A stretch of DNA of 64,000 bases from Bog-473 sp035551835. GTDB lineage: Bacteria > Actinomycetota > Acidimicrobiia > Acidimicrobiales > RAAP-2. The stretch is taken from positions 1-64,000 of the forward strand of contig DASZMN010000095.1 in assembly GCA_035551835.1 (NCBI GenBank). Reading direction: 5' to 3'. Under the pieces are notes generated by a model. The model was not told the DNA's origin. It was given only the letters and a program-made list of their open reading frames with translations, and did not search any database. The translations under genes were made by a program, and so were the position numbers. Within the stretch, counting starts at the first letter, position 1. Every line of letters starts with the position of its first letter. Below, in pieces: positions 25,452 to 33,861 of this stretch.

Positions 25452-26731
25452 TCGGAGGCCTCGGCCGGCGTGAACTCGAGGTAGAGCTTGTGCAGGCCTC
25501 GCAACACCCACGTCGGCTCGTATTGGAAGTGCCGGTCGGCCGGTGACCCGTGATGCTCGTCCGAGAGCCGGATGTTGTGCATGCGGTCCAGAATGCGCTC
25601 GATGCTCACCCGCCCTTCGGCCCGCGCCAAAGGGCCGCCGGGGCAGGCGTGCACCCCTCGCCCGAACGCGATGTGCACCTTGGCGTTGGGCCGGTCGACC
25701 CGGAACTCCTCGGGACACTCGAACAGCCGCGGGTCGCGGTTGGCCGCACCGTTCAGGAGCATCACCGGCGTGCCGGGGGCGATGTCGACGCCCGCCACGT
25801 TGACGTGGCGCCGGGCGAGACGGAAGTCGGCCTTGACCGGGCTCTCGATGCGCAGCGCCTCCTCGATGAAGCCCGGGATCCGTTCCTTGTGCGCCCGCAG
25901 CTCGCCCTGGAGCTCGGGGTACTCGGCGAGGTACTTCAGTCCGACCGCCAGCAGCCGGGCCGTCGTCTCCTGTCCGGCGGCGAAGAGGAACGTCGCCGTC
26001 CGCACGACATTGGTCACGTCGGGCGTCGAGCCGTCGGGGTAGGTGGCCAGCGCGAGGCTGGTCAGCACGTCGTTCAGTGGGTTCTTGCGGCGTTCCTCGA
26101 TGTACTGGGTGAACCAGTCGTCGCACCAACCCAGGGCGTTGTTTGTCTCGTGCTTCCCCTCGGTGCCGACCTTGCCTGGGGTCATGCCCAGGCCGAAACC
26201 CTGACGGAAACGTTCGTGGTCCGATTGGGGTACACCGAGGACATCCGCCACCACCAGCATGGCGAAGGGTTGCGAATAGGCGCTGATGAACTCGCAGTGA
26301 CCGTCCCCGACGAACTCGTCGATCTGGCGGTCGGCGAGCCGCCACATGAAGGCCTCGTTCTCCTTGAGGCGCTTCGGCGTCAACAGGCGCATGATCAACG
26401 ACCGCTCCTGCGTGTGCTCCGGCGGGTCCATGGTCACCATGTGCTCGTACATGGGCAACACCTCGCGGTTGTTGTCGATTATCTCGCTCACGTCGTCGCC
26501 GTCGAGCGGGACGGGGAAGGTCGCGAACGGCCCGATGACCGAGTTGCACGAGGAAAAGTCCTCATTGTTGAGGTAGATCTCCGACGCCTCCTCGTAGCCG
26601 GAGACCGCGACCACCCCGTGGTGGGGCGTCGGGTGGATCGGGCAGTGCGCGCGCAGGTGATCGAAGTAGGGATACGGGTCCTCGAGCAAGGACTCGTCCG
26701 TGAAGAAGTCGACCGACTCGTAGTCCGTCAT
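25448..26731 (-). CDS. cytochrome P450
   Basis: A 427-residue class I P450 with I-helix A-G-Q-E-T-T (about 252-257), E-x-x-R in E-A-L-R (291-294), and heme loop F-G-R-G-V-H-A-C-P-G with Cys near 363. It is only distantly related to the two 399-residue P450s in the window. ATG 26731 follows GGAGGGG. It heads the P450/SDR/TetR/ferredoxin operon. It would hydroxylate a hydrophobic substrate using the ferredoxin and a reductase encoded elsewhere. Confidence 0.95.
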   Translation of the reverse strand: MTDYESVDFFTDESLLEDPYPYFDHLRAHCPIHPTPHHGVVAVSGYEEASEIYLNNEDFSSCNSVIGPFATFPVPLDGDDVSEIIDNNREVLPMYEHMVTMDPPEHTQERSLIMRLLTPKRLKENEAFMWRLADRQIDEFVGDGHCEFISAYSQPFAMLVVADVLGVPQSDHERFRQGFGLGMTPGKVGTEGKHETNNALGWCDDWFTQYIEERRKNPLNDVLTSLALATYPDGSTPDVTNVVRTATFLFAAGQETTARLLAVGLKYLAEYPELQGELRAHKERIPGFIEEALRIESPVKADFRLARRHVNVAGVDIAPGTPVMLLNGAANRDPRLFECPEEFRVDRPNAKVHIAFGRGVHACPGGPLARAEGRVSIERILDRMHNIRLSDEHHGSPADRHFQYEPTWVLRGLHKLYLEFTPAEASE

Positions 26732-26785
26732 GGCAGCCCCTCCTGCGCTCACCACTCTGCGCTGAGCAGGCGCACAGCGTGCATG

Positions 26786-26804
26786 CTGAGCGAGTGCTTA
26801 GCAC
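26786..26804. promoter_or_regulatory. candidate TetR operator upstream of P450
   Basis: CTGAGC-GAGT-GCTTAG (26786-26801) is a near-perfect inverted repeat and overlaps the perfect odd-centred palindrome GTGCT-T-AGCAC (26794-26804). It lies 55 bp before the P450 start. The rest of the 231-bp gap (26732-26962) shows no gene. Confidence 0.5.
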
Positions 26805-26962
26805 GTGGCCGCGGAGAGCGTCAACGAATGACCTGGCCCGCGGTCGGCAGCGCATCGAAACCCGACAGCAAAATACCCAGTTCAGGCGGGTGAATCCGAC
26901 CGAAGGAACGGTCAGAGAAGGGCGTTTCGGGCGGCGGGCCGCGTCGACCGCACCGGGTGGGG

Positions 26963-27826
26963 TCAGGCGCCCCCGAGGAACGGGTAGATCCGCGTGAAGT
27001 CAGCCCCCGGCTCGGCATCGGCGAAGCGTTGCCACACCGAGGTGGTGGTGGGGCCGATGGTGCCCGCCGTGCCGCGCCGCGCGTCGCTGGCCTCGAGGTA
27101 CAGGCGGAGGTCCTTGGCCATGAGCGTGTTGGCGAACCCCGCGGCGTAGCGGCCCGTCAGCACGTGGTGGGGGAACTTGTCGGTCGTGGCCTGGCTCTGC
27201 CCGCTCGACGAGTTCAACACCTCGAGCATCAGCTCCATGTCGAGCCCCTCCGCGACGCCGAAGGCCACCGCCTCGCTCGTGGCGGCGAGTGCGACCGCGG
27301 AGAGGAAATTGTTGGCCAGCTTGAGTGCCTGCCCGAGGCCCGGGGCGTCCCCCACCCGGCGGCGCCGGTCGCTCAGGCCCGCGAGCACCGGCTCGATCTC
27401 GTCGCACACCTCGGTGCGCCCGGCGTACATGACCGACAGCGTGCGGGCCCGGGCGCCGGCGACCCCGCCAGAGACCGGGGCGTCGACGTAGCCGATCCCC
27501 TCCGCCGAGAGGAGCCCGTCGATGCGGCGCGCGGCGGCCACCCCGATGGTCGACGTGTCGATGACGGACCTGGTGGATCGGTCTCGGGTCCCTACGATGG
27601 CGCGCGCCACGTCCTCGGACGCCTGTCCGTCCGGCAGGCTGCACACGACGGCCTCGGCCTGGCGGGCGAGGTCCTCGAGGGTGGCGAGGAAGGTGGCGCC
27701 CGGTGGGCTGTGGGCCGGGCCGGCGACATCGTGGGTCACGAGGTCGAGCCCGGACCCGACCAGGTTGGCGGCGAGCACGCTGCCCAGGTGGCCCAGGCCG
27801 ACGACGCCGACCTGGCGCACCGTCAC
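26963..27826 (-). CDS. 3-hydroxyisobutyrate-dehydrogenase-like NAD(P) oxidoreductase
   Basis: A 287-residue beta-hydroxyacid dehydrogenase: G-L-G-H-L-G cofactor loop at the N-terminus, the D-A-P-V-S-G-G substrate motif, and the catalytic Lys in A-L-K-L-A-N-N. It is slightly shorter than typical 3-hydroxyisobutyrate dehydrogenases (about 295). GTG 27826 overlaps the stop of the CMD gene by 4 bp. It would oxidise a beta-hydroxy acid or reduce the matching semialdehyde; imine-reductase activity is also known in this fold. Confidence 0.9.
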   Translation of the reverse strand: MTVRQVGVVGLGHLGSVLAANLVGSGLDLVTHDVAGPAHSPPGATFLATLEDLARQAEAVVCSLPDGQASEDVARAIVGTRDRSTRSVIDTSTIGVAAARRIDGLLSAEGIGYVDAPVSGGVAGARARTLSVMYAGRTEVCDEIEPVLAGLSDRRRRVGDAPGLGQALKLANNFLSAVALAATSEAVAFGVAEGLDMELMLEVLNSSSGQSQATTDKFPHHVLTGRYAAGFANTLMAKDLRLYLEASDARRGTAGTIGPTTTSVWQRFADAEPGADFTRIYPFLGGA

Positions 27827-28206
27827 GTCTCGACCTGCCGGGCCCGCACCTCCTGCACGGTCCGGTTGGCCGCGACTCCGGCCGGCGCCCCGCAATAGGC
27901 CGCGATCTGGAACAGCAGCTCGTCGAGCTCCGCGGATCGCACTCCGGCGCGGCCACTGGCCTCGACGTGCAGGGCGAACTCCTCCATCCGCCCCAGGGCG
28001 GCCGTCATGGCGAGCACCACGAGACTCCGGTCGCGCGTCGTCAAGGGGCCGCCGCGGGTCCACACACCCCAGGCCATCGACGTGAGGTACTCCTGGAATT
28101 CGATCGTGGCGGGATTGGGGCTCTCGACGTAACGGTCGACGTAGGCATCGCCGAGCACGTGGCGGCGCATGGCGCTCGCCGCGTCGAGCGAGTCCTTCTC
28201 TGGCAT
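27823..28206 (-). CDS. carboxymuconolactone decarboxylase (CMD) family protein
   Basis: A 127-residue all-helical CMD protein. R-D-R-S-L-V-V-L-A-M-T-A-A-L-G and the H-V-E-A-S-G-R-A-G segment match the gamma-carboxymuconolactone decarboxylase (PcaC) type. The Cys-x-x-Cys of the AhpD peroxidase branch is absent. GGGAGG inside an upstream in-frame ATG places the start at 28206. It is coupled to the beta-hydroxyacid dehydrogenase gene. It may decarboxylate or isomerise a lactone or beta-keto acid. Confidence 0.87.
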   Translation of the reverse strand: MPEKDSLDAASAMRRHVLGDAYVDRYVESPNPATIEFQEYLTSMAWGVWTRGGPLTTRDRSLVVLAMTAALGRMEEFALHVEASGRAGVRSAELDELLFQIAAYCGAPAGVAANRTVQEVRARQVET

Positions 28207-28262
28207 GGATCCTCCCATCGGATGTGGTAGACGGCGGCGGGGCGCAGGCTGCGCCGGATGGT

Positions 28263-29507
28263 TCAGGCGCCCTTGTAGATGTGCCCATCCTTCATCACGA
28301 ACCGCACGTCCTTGGTCACCTTGATGTCCTCGGCCGGGTCGCCGGGCACGGCGATGATGTCGGCCAGATACCCCGGGGCCAGCCGGCCGAGGTCGTGGGT
28401 GCGCTCGATCAGATCGGCGCTCGTCACGGTGGCCGCCTGCAGCGCCTGCATCGGCGTCATGCCGCGGTCGACCATGGAGATGAGCTCTTCGGCCTGGGTC
28501 CCGTGCGGGATGGCCGGCGCATCCGAGCCGCAGGCGATCTTCACGCCGGCTGCGAGCGCCTTGGCGAACATGCGGCGGGCCTGCGGGAAGATCTCGGCCG
28601 CCTTCTTCTGAAGGATCGGGTGGATCCGGTCGATGGCCATGTGGTCGGCGAGCGCGGTCGTCCCGACCAGGAACGTGCCCGTGTCGGCCATCAGCCTGAC
28701 GGTGTCGTCGGTCGCCAGCGACCCGTGCTCGATGCAATCCACCCCGGCGCGGACGCAGGCCCGGATCCCGGCGTCGCCGTGCGCGTGCGCGGCCACGCGC
28801 AGCCCGTTGCGGTGGGCCTCGTCGACGACGGCGGCCAGCTCCTCGTCCGAATACTGCTGGCAGCCGGCCGCGCTCGAGAACGACATGACGCCACCGGAGG
28901 CGGAGATCTTGATGAGCTTGGCGCCGTACTTGATCTGGTAGCGGACGGCCTTGCGCACCTCCGGCACGCCGTTGGCGATGCCCTGCTCGACGCTCTGGGG
29001 CATGATGCCCGGCGCCAGCCCCTGGAACATGGTGGGATCGAGGTGGCCCCCGGTTGGCGTGATGGCGTGGCCGGCGGGGACGATGCGCGGGCCCGGGAAC
29101 CAGCCCTGGTCGACCGCCTTCATCAGGTCGACATCGAGCAAGAACCCCGCCGTGTAGACCATCAGACCGAGATTGCGCACGCTGGTGAAGCCGGCCATGA
29201 GGGTGGTCGCACAGTTCACGGCGCCGCGCAGCGTCCGGTAGACGGGCGAATCCTTGACCCCGTGCATCGGGTCGGGCAGCCCGTCGGGCCCACCGGGGCC
29301 GCCGATCAGCATGTTGAGCTCCATGTCCATCAGGCCGGGCAGCAGGGTCACGTCACCGAGGTCGATCCCGGTGGCCGGGCTCGGGACCTCCTTCGGATTC
29401 ACGCCCACGATCTGGTTGCCCTCGACCACGACCACGGCCGGTGTGCGCACCTCGCCGGTCTCGACGTCGACCCAGCGCTCGGCCCTCAGCACGATCACGT
29501 CGCTCAT
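28263..29507 (-). CDS. amidohydrolase-family protein with altered N-terminal metal motif
   Basis: A 414-residue amidohydrolase-1 type protein (imidazolonepropionase/prolidase-like). Lys in L-I-K-I-S-A-S-G-G, His in A-A-H-A-H-G and I-E-H-G-S, and Asp in G-S-D-A-P are all in place. The first metal motif, normally D-x-H-x-H, reads D-M-E-L-N (residues 61-65), with Glu and Asn in place of both His. It may bind a single metal or use altered chemistry. AAGAGGAGG precedes ATG 29507. It lies between the dioxygenase and CMD genes, perhaps opening a lactam, lactone or cyclic amide. Confidence 0.87.
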   Translation of the reverse strand: MSDVIVLRAERWVDVETGEVRTPAVVVVEGNQIVGVNPKEVPSPATGIDLGDVTLLPGLMDMELNMLIGGPGGPDGLPDPMHGVKDSPVYRTLRGAVNCATTLMAGFTSVRNLGLMVYTAGFLLDVDLMKAVDQGWFPGPRIVPAGHAITPTGGHLDPTMFQGLAPGIMPQSVEQGIANGVPEVRKAVRYQIKYGAKLIKISASGGVMSFSSAAGCQQYSDEELAAVVDEAHRNGLRVAAHAHGDAGIRACVRAGVDCIEHGSLATDDTVRLMADTGTFLVGTTALADHMAIDRIHPILQKKAAEIFPQARRMFAKALAAGVKIACGSDAPAIPHGTQAEELISMVDRGMTPMQALQAATVTSADLIERTHDLGRLAPGYLADIIAVPGDPAEDIKVTKDVRFVMKDGHIYKGA

Positions 29508-29574
29508 GGATCCTCCTCTTTCGGTGTCGGTCGTGCCTCGTCGGACCCGCTCGGGTCGGCGGCGTCGCGTCGGG

Positions 29575-30414
29575 TCAACGGATCGGCTCGTCCCCGCTCA
29601 TGGTGGTGCGGCGCATCTCCCGGGGCGAGGAGGGGTCATACCGGCAGGCCCGGTGCATCACTCCGGTGTTGTCCCAGATCACCATGTCACCGACCGACCA
29701 GGCATGCCGGTAGACGCGCGCCGGGGCGGTCGCCCGCACGACCAGATCGTCGAGCAGCGCCTTGCCGGCCTCGGGGTCCATTCCCACGACGTGGTCCGCC
29801 GAGGCACCGATCACGAGGGAGCGGCGACCCGAGCGATGGCACCACACCAGCGGATGCTCACGATCGGTCTTCTCGCGCCAGCGCGCCAACTCCTCTGGGG
29901 TCGGATCGGGATGCACCAGGCGCTGCGACGCCTCGAACGAATGGAGGACTCGCACCTCCTCGAATCGCTCCTTCTCGTCTTCGTCGAGGCCGTCGTAGGC
30001 GGCGTAGGTGCTGGAGAACTCCGTCTCGCCACCCTCGGTGGCCACCACCTTGGCGCTGAGCACCGTCGCCTTGGTGGGGACCTCGTCCTGTGCGCCGTCG
30101 ATGTGCCAGGCGAAGGTGCCGCGCAGGTAGTCGGCGACGGGGTTCTTCGCCGGGTCGAGCGTCACCGTGAAGATGCGCGGGGGCTCGGCGGGCTCCGCCT
30201 TGCCGACGTCGTCGAGCCGCTTCGAGAACGCGACCTGGGTATCGTCGTCGATCTGCAGCTCGCGGAAGACGAGGACCCCGTGCTCTTCGAGCGCGTCCAT
30301 GCACTGGGCCGGCAGCGCATCGTCGTCGAGCAAGCGCGACCGCTCGATGCCGACGACCTCGGCTCCCACCGTGGTCCCGAGCCGCTCGATCGGCAGGGTG
30401 CTCAGAGGTACCAC
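29575..30414 (-). CDS. TauD/TfdA-family Fe(II)/2-oxoglutarate dioxygenase
   Basis: A 279-residue TauD-type protein: the H-x-D iron motif in A-W-H-I-D-G, the distal His in V-M-H-R-A-C-R-Y-D, and a conserved Arg soon after. The most upstream usable start is GTG 30414, 13 bp inside the end of the SDR gene, so the two are coupled. It would hydroxylate a substrate with release of succinate and CO2; relatives act on taurine, 2,4-D and sulfate esters. Here it probably acts together with the preceding SDR. Confidence 0.9.
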   Translation of the reverse strand: MVPLSTLPIERLGTTVGAEVVGIERSRLLDDDALPAQCMDALEEHGVLVFRELQIDDDTQVAFSKRLDDVGKAEPAEPPRIFTVTLDPAKNPVADYLRGTFAWHIDGAQDEVPTKATVLSAKVVATEGGETEFSSTYAAYDGLDEDEKERFEEVRVLHSFEASQRLVHPDPTPEELARWREKTDREHPLVWCHRSGRRSLVIGASADHVVGMDPEAGKALLDDLVVRATAPARVYRHAWSVGDMVIWDNTGVMHRACRYDPSSPREMRRTTMSGDEPIR

Positions 30415-31169
30415 GCCCCGTTGACGTTGATCTGTTGACCGGTGATGTAGCTCGCGTCCTCGGAGCAGAGGAACGCGCACGCGGCGGCGATGTCCTCGGG
30501 AGTCCCCAGCCGGCCGAGCGGCGCACGCGCCACCACCTGGTCCAGGCTGGCCATGGCGCCCGACTCCATGGGTCGCCGCATCATCGGCGTGTCGATGGCG
30601 CCCGGCGGGATGGTGTTGACGGTGATGCCGCTCGGGGCGAGGTCGAGGGCGAGGGCCTTGGTCAGCGCGATGACCCCACCCTTGGAGGCGACATAGTGCG
30701 CCATTCGCTTGGTGCCCGACTGCGCCGAGGACGACGAGATGGTGACGATGCGGCCCCATCCGGCCGCCATCATGTCGGGCACGATCGCCTGGACGCAGTG
30801 GAACGTCCCCGTCAGGTTGACCGCCAGGATGCGCTCCCAGGTCGCGACGTCGATGTCGAGGAACTTGGAGAAGCCCTCGATGCCCGCGCTGGTCACCAGG
30901 ATGCCGACGGGTCCGAACGCGCCGCGGGCCCGCTCCATTGCGGCGTCGACGGCGGCCCGGTCACTCACGTCGACGACGACGGCCAGGGCGCGTCCACCCG
31001 CGGCCTCGATCTCCTTGGCCACTCGCTCGGTGGCGTCGCCGTCGATGTCGAGGACCGCGACTGCGTGGCCCTGCGACGACAGTCGTTGGCAGATGGCTCG
31101 ACCCATGCCGGAGCCACCACCGGTGACCACCGCGGTCCGTACCGTCTCGGAGGAGGTTCCCTCAGCCAT
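30402..31169 (-). CDS. short-chain dehydrogenase/reductase
   Basis: A 255-residue classical SDR: G-G-G-S-G-M-G cofactor loop, T-I-S-S-S-S-A-Q with the catalytic Ser, and H-Y-V-A-S-K-G-G with Tyr and Lys. It is a close paralogue of 24705-25451. GGAGG lies just inside the start, and ATG 31169 is about 60 bp from the ATAGCATGCTAT palindrome. It is first in a minus-strand gene series (SDR, dioxygenase, amidohydrolase, CMD, beta-hydroxyacid dehydrogenase). Confidence 0.92.
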   Translation of the reverse strand: MAEGTSSETVRTAVVTGGGSGMGRAICQRLSSQGHAVAVLDIDGDATERVAKEIEAAGGRALAVVVDVSDRAAVDAAMERARGAFGPVGILVTSAGIEGFSKFLDIDVATWERILAVNLTGTFHCVQAIVPDMMAAGWGRIVTISSSSAQSGTKRMAHYVASKGGVIALTKALALDLAPSGITVNTIPPGAIDTPMMRRPMESGAMASLDQVVARAPLGRLGTPEDIAAACAFLCSEDASYITGQQINVNGAWYL

Positions 31170-31228
31170 GGCGGTCTCTCACGTGGCGTGCCTCCCCGTA
31201 CCTTGTCCAGCGCCCCTAGCGTCCAGCG

Positions 31229-31240
31229 ATAGCATGCTAT
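31229..31240. promoter_or_regulatory. ATAGCATGCTAT palindrome in a divergent promoter region
   Basis: A perfect 12-bp palindrome lies between the divergent starts of the SDR (31169) and the LLM oxidoreductase (31285). Each strand offers TAGCAT, which fits the actinobacterial -10 pattern TAnnnT, so it may be a symmetric bidirectional promoter or an operator. A similar ATAGCATGC (41899-41907) lies 42 bp before the Rieske oxygenase gene. Confidence 0.45.
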
Positions 31241-31284
31241 ACCTTAGATGAGAACGCCATTTCCACACCGAGGGGAGCCCAGTC

Positions 31285-32250
31285 ATGCGGATGGGTCTGC
31301 AGGTCAGCGCGGACAGGGGTCGCTACGCCACCAAGGTGGAGAAGCTCCAGGCCGACGCCAGCTGGGCTGACGAGGCGGGCCTCGACACCGTCTGGACGCC
31401 GCAGATCCCCGACGAGTTCGACGTCATGACGGCCGCCACCCTGCTGGGCGCGGCGACGTCACGCATCGAGGTGGGGACCTCGGTGGTGCCGATCCAACCC
31501 CGGCACCCGATCGTGCTGGCGCAGCAGGCCTTGTCGACCCAGGCGGTGTGCGGGGGGCGCTTCATGTTGGGACTCGGCGTCTCGCACCACTGGATCATCG
31601 AGGACATGCTCGGCCTCCCGTACGAGCGGCAGGCCACCACCATGCGGTGCTACCTCGACGTGCTGGACCAGGCGCTCGCCGGCCCGGGCCTGGTCGAGGT
31701 GGACAACGAGCTGTTCCAGATTCGGAACCCGCTCGACGTCACCGACCTGAAACCGACGCCGGTCATGCTCGCGGCACTGGGCCCGGTGATGCTGCGACTG
31801 GCCGGCGAGCGCGCCGCGGGCACCGTCCTGTGGTTGGCCGACGAGCGCACCATCGGCTCCCACGTGGTACCGCAGATCACCAAGGCCGCAGCGTCGGCCG
31901 GTCGCCCCGCCCCACGCGTGATGGCGGGCGTGCCCGTGTGCCTCTGCCGTGACGATCAGATCGACGCGGCGGTCGAACGGACGAACCGGACACTGAGCGA
32001 GGTGGTGGACTCGCCGAACTACGCGCGCCTGATGCGGCACGGCGACGCCCGCAAGATCGGCGACGTCCTCGTCTGCGGCAGCGAGGCGACGATGGAGAAG
32101 CGCCTGCGCAGCTTCGCCGACGCCGGTGTCACCGACCTCAACGCGCGCATCGTCCCGCTGGGCGAGGGCCGTGACGAGATCAAGGCGTCGGCCGAGCGCA
32201 CCCGGGAGTTCGTGGCGGCGGTGGCGCCTTCGTTGCGCGGCTCGGGCTGA
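31285..32250 (+). CDS. LLM-class (luciferase-like) flavin/F420-dependent oxidoreductase
   Basis: A 321-residue TIM-barrel LLM protein. V-P-I-Q-P-R-H-P-I-V-L-A-Q-Q-A-L-S-T and F-M-L-G-L-G-V-S-H-H are typical of actinobacterial F420-dependent members, but FMN cannot be excluded. GAGGGGAG precedes ATG 31285. It is divergent from the SDR gene and probably under the same control region. It would reduce or oxidise a carbonyl, enone or alcohol. Confidence 0.9.
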   Translation: MRMGLQVSADRGRYATKVEKLQADASWADEAGLDTVWTPQIPDEFDVMTAATLLGAATSRIEVGTSVVPIQPRHPIVLAQQALSTQAVCGGRFMLGLGVSHHWIIEDMLGLPYERQATTMRCYLDVLDQALAGPGLVEVDNELFQIRNPLDVTDLKPTPVMLAALGPVMLRLAGERAAGTVLWLADERTIGSHVVPQITKAAASAGRPAPRVMAGVPVCLCRDDQIDAAVERTNRTLSEVVDSPNYARLMRHGDARKIGDVLVCGSEATMEKRLRSFADAGVTDLNARIVPLGEGRDEIKASAERTREFVAAVAPSLRGSG

Positions 32251-32342
32251 GCCCGGAGCGCCGAACTTCCCGCGCCAGCGGAGGCAGCACCCCTTTTCGA
32301 GGTGCCTTAGCGTTCCCGTTCCAGGTACTCGAGAAAATGCCA

Positions 32343-32397
32343 CGTTCCCGTTGAGGGGTGGAACGACATCGTTCAAGCGAGGTCACGTCCTTGAACG
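32343..32397. terminator. two adjacent inverted repeats in a 243-bp convergent gap
   Basis: CGTTCC...GGAACG (32343-32365) is followed by the perfect 8-bp pair CGTTCAAG...CTTGAACG (32370-32397, 12-nt loop). The sequence CGTTCCCGTT also occurs just before as a direct repeat (about 32309). The gap lies between the LLM and TetR stops and holds no gene. A tandem terminator is the simplest reading. Confidence 0.4.
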
Positions 32398-32493
32398 GCT
32401 GCGCCAATACGGTCTGACCAAGGGCCCGGCGGCGTCGATTCCGATCGTCAACGCGAGGCGATGCCGCAACGCGCCGGGTCCTGCCAAGTGAAC

Positions 32494-33204
32494 CTAGGAC
32501 TGGGTCACGATGCCGCGGGAGACGAACTCCCACATCTCTTCGGCGGCGCTCGCGGGCTCCTGCGGCTCGGTGCCGCTGATGGTCGACCCATAGGCGGCGT
32601 TGAACATGATGGTCGAGAGGATGCCCCCGGCGACATCCTCGCCGGCGAAGGTGGACCGCACGATCCCCGCTTCGACCGCGTCGGACAGCGTCTTTTCGAG
32701 CAGCGCGACCAGGGGCACGAACGCCCGGGACGCCTCCTCGTGGTGGGCGGTCAAGAGTTGGTGGCAGAACTCGGCGAGCACCGGGGTGGGATTGTTCTTC
32801 GACGCCCGGCCCTTGGGTGCCGGCAGGCACATGCGGTAGTACTCGGTCACGAAGCGGTGGAGGCGCTCGAGGGGGGTGCGCTCCTTGGCCACCTGCTCCT
32901 CCAAGCGCTCGGCCGTAGAGCGGATGGCCTCGTCGAAGAGCGCGAGCAGGAGCTCGTGCTTGCCGGCGAAGTACTGGTAGAAGCTGCGCAGCGACTGACC
33001 CGAGCGGTCGACGACCTCCTGCACGGTGAAGTCACGGCCGGACTCGGCGCTGGCGAGCAGCTCGAAGCCGGCGTCCAAGAACCGTTGGACCCGGCCCTCG
33101 CTCCGGACGCGGGCCGAGTCGAGAGAGCGGGCGACTGCCATGTCCCTCCGGCGCACCGGTGCGTCCGGGGCGGGCGGGGCGGTGGGATCGTCGGCAGCGG
33201 ACAT
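32494..33204 (-). CDS. TetR-family transcriptional regulator
   Basis: 236 residues. The helix-turn-helix F-T-V-Q-E-V-V-D-R-S-G-Q-S-L-R-S-F-Y-Q-Y-F is followed by the usual K-H-E-L-L-L-A-L-F. The C-terminal part is a large helical ligand domain. ATG 33204 lies 178 bp from the divergent SnoaL/ACAD operon, with an imperfect repeat TTGAGAG...CTCTCACAA between them (about 33231-33256). It probably represses that operon. Confidence 0.9.
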   Translation of the reverse strand: MSAADDPTAPPAPDAPVRRRDMAVARSLDSARVRSEGRVQRFLDAGFELLASAESGRDFTVQEVVDRSGQSLRSFYQYFAGKHELLLALFDEAIRSTAERLEEQVAKERTPLERLHRFVTEYYRMCLPAPKGRASKNNPTPVLAEFCHQLLTAHHEEASRAFVPLVALLEKTLSDAVEAGIVRSTFAGEDVAGGILSTIMFNAAYGSTISGTEPQEPASAAEEMWEFVSRGIVTQS

Positions 33205-33381
33205 CGCCCGAGTGTACCTGCTTCCCCCTATTTGAGAGCGGGACTCTCTCTCACAACGACGCCGCGAGGACGAAATTCTGCCAACGATGTTCCCGATCCT
33301 CGGCACTCCCGCTGTCGGGCGCCGGGGCCCTGCACCGTACGGCCAATTGCAGATTTGGAGAATGCTGTTATCGTGCCCGCC

Positions 33382-33861
33382 ATGGACGCGGCGCATACCG
33401 CCGACATCATCGAGCTCGAGCAGGTCCTGGCCCGTTACGCCGTCGGCATGACCCGCGACGACGTGGAAGCCGTCATGGAGGTGTTCACGCCCGACGGGAC
33501 GTACAGCGCCTTCGGTTCGACCTACACGCTCGAGGACTTCCCGACCCTGGTAGGGGCGGCCCCCAAGGGCCTCTTCCTCACCGGGACACCCGTCCTCGAC
33601 CTCGACCGCGACGCGGGCACGGGCATGGGCCACCAGACGCTCTGCTTCGTGGAGCAGACCACCCATGACATGCGCATCGGCTGGTACACGGACACGTACC
33701 GCCGGACCGAGCAGGGCTGGCGGTTGCGGACGCGTGCGATGACCTTCCTGAGGCGCAGCGGCGTCCGCGACTCGGGCAAGCCCCACGATCCGACTCGCCC
33801 GTTGCCCTCGGACACGGCCAACGGGGCGGCCGACGAGGCGGCGCGTCGTGGAGCTCCCTGA
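33382..33861 (+). CDS. SnoaL-like (NTF2-fold) protein
   Basis: A 159-residue NTF2-fold protein with the usual first helix (L-A-R-Y-A-V-G-M-T-R-D-D) followed by V-F-T-P-D-G-T-Y. Relatives are polyketide cyclases, dehydratases or isomerases such as steroid delta-isomerase and limonene epoxide hydrolase. The start is uncertain: ATG 33382 or the in-frame GTG 33373. Its end overlaps the ACAD gene by 14 bp. It probably performs a non-redox isomerisation or dehydration on the same substrate as the ACAD pair. Confidence 0.8.
   Translation: MDAAHTADIIELEQVLARYAVGMTRDDVEAVMEVFTPDGTYSAFGSTYTLEDFPTLVGAAPKGLFLTGTPVLDLDRDAGTGMGHQTLCFVEQTTHDMRIGWYTDTYRRTEQGWRLRTRAMTFLRRSGVRDSGKPHDPTRPLPSDTANGAADEAARRGAP

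Noticed and set aside
33346..33371. A -35/-10 promoter (TTGCAG / TGTTAT) before the SnoaL-like gene
   Set aside because: The spacer is only 13 bp, too short for a normal promoter.
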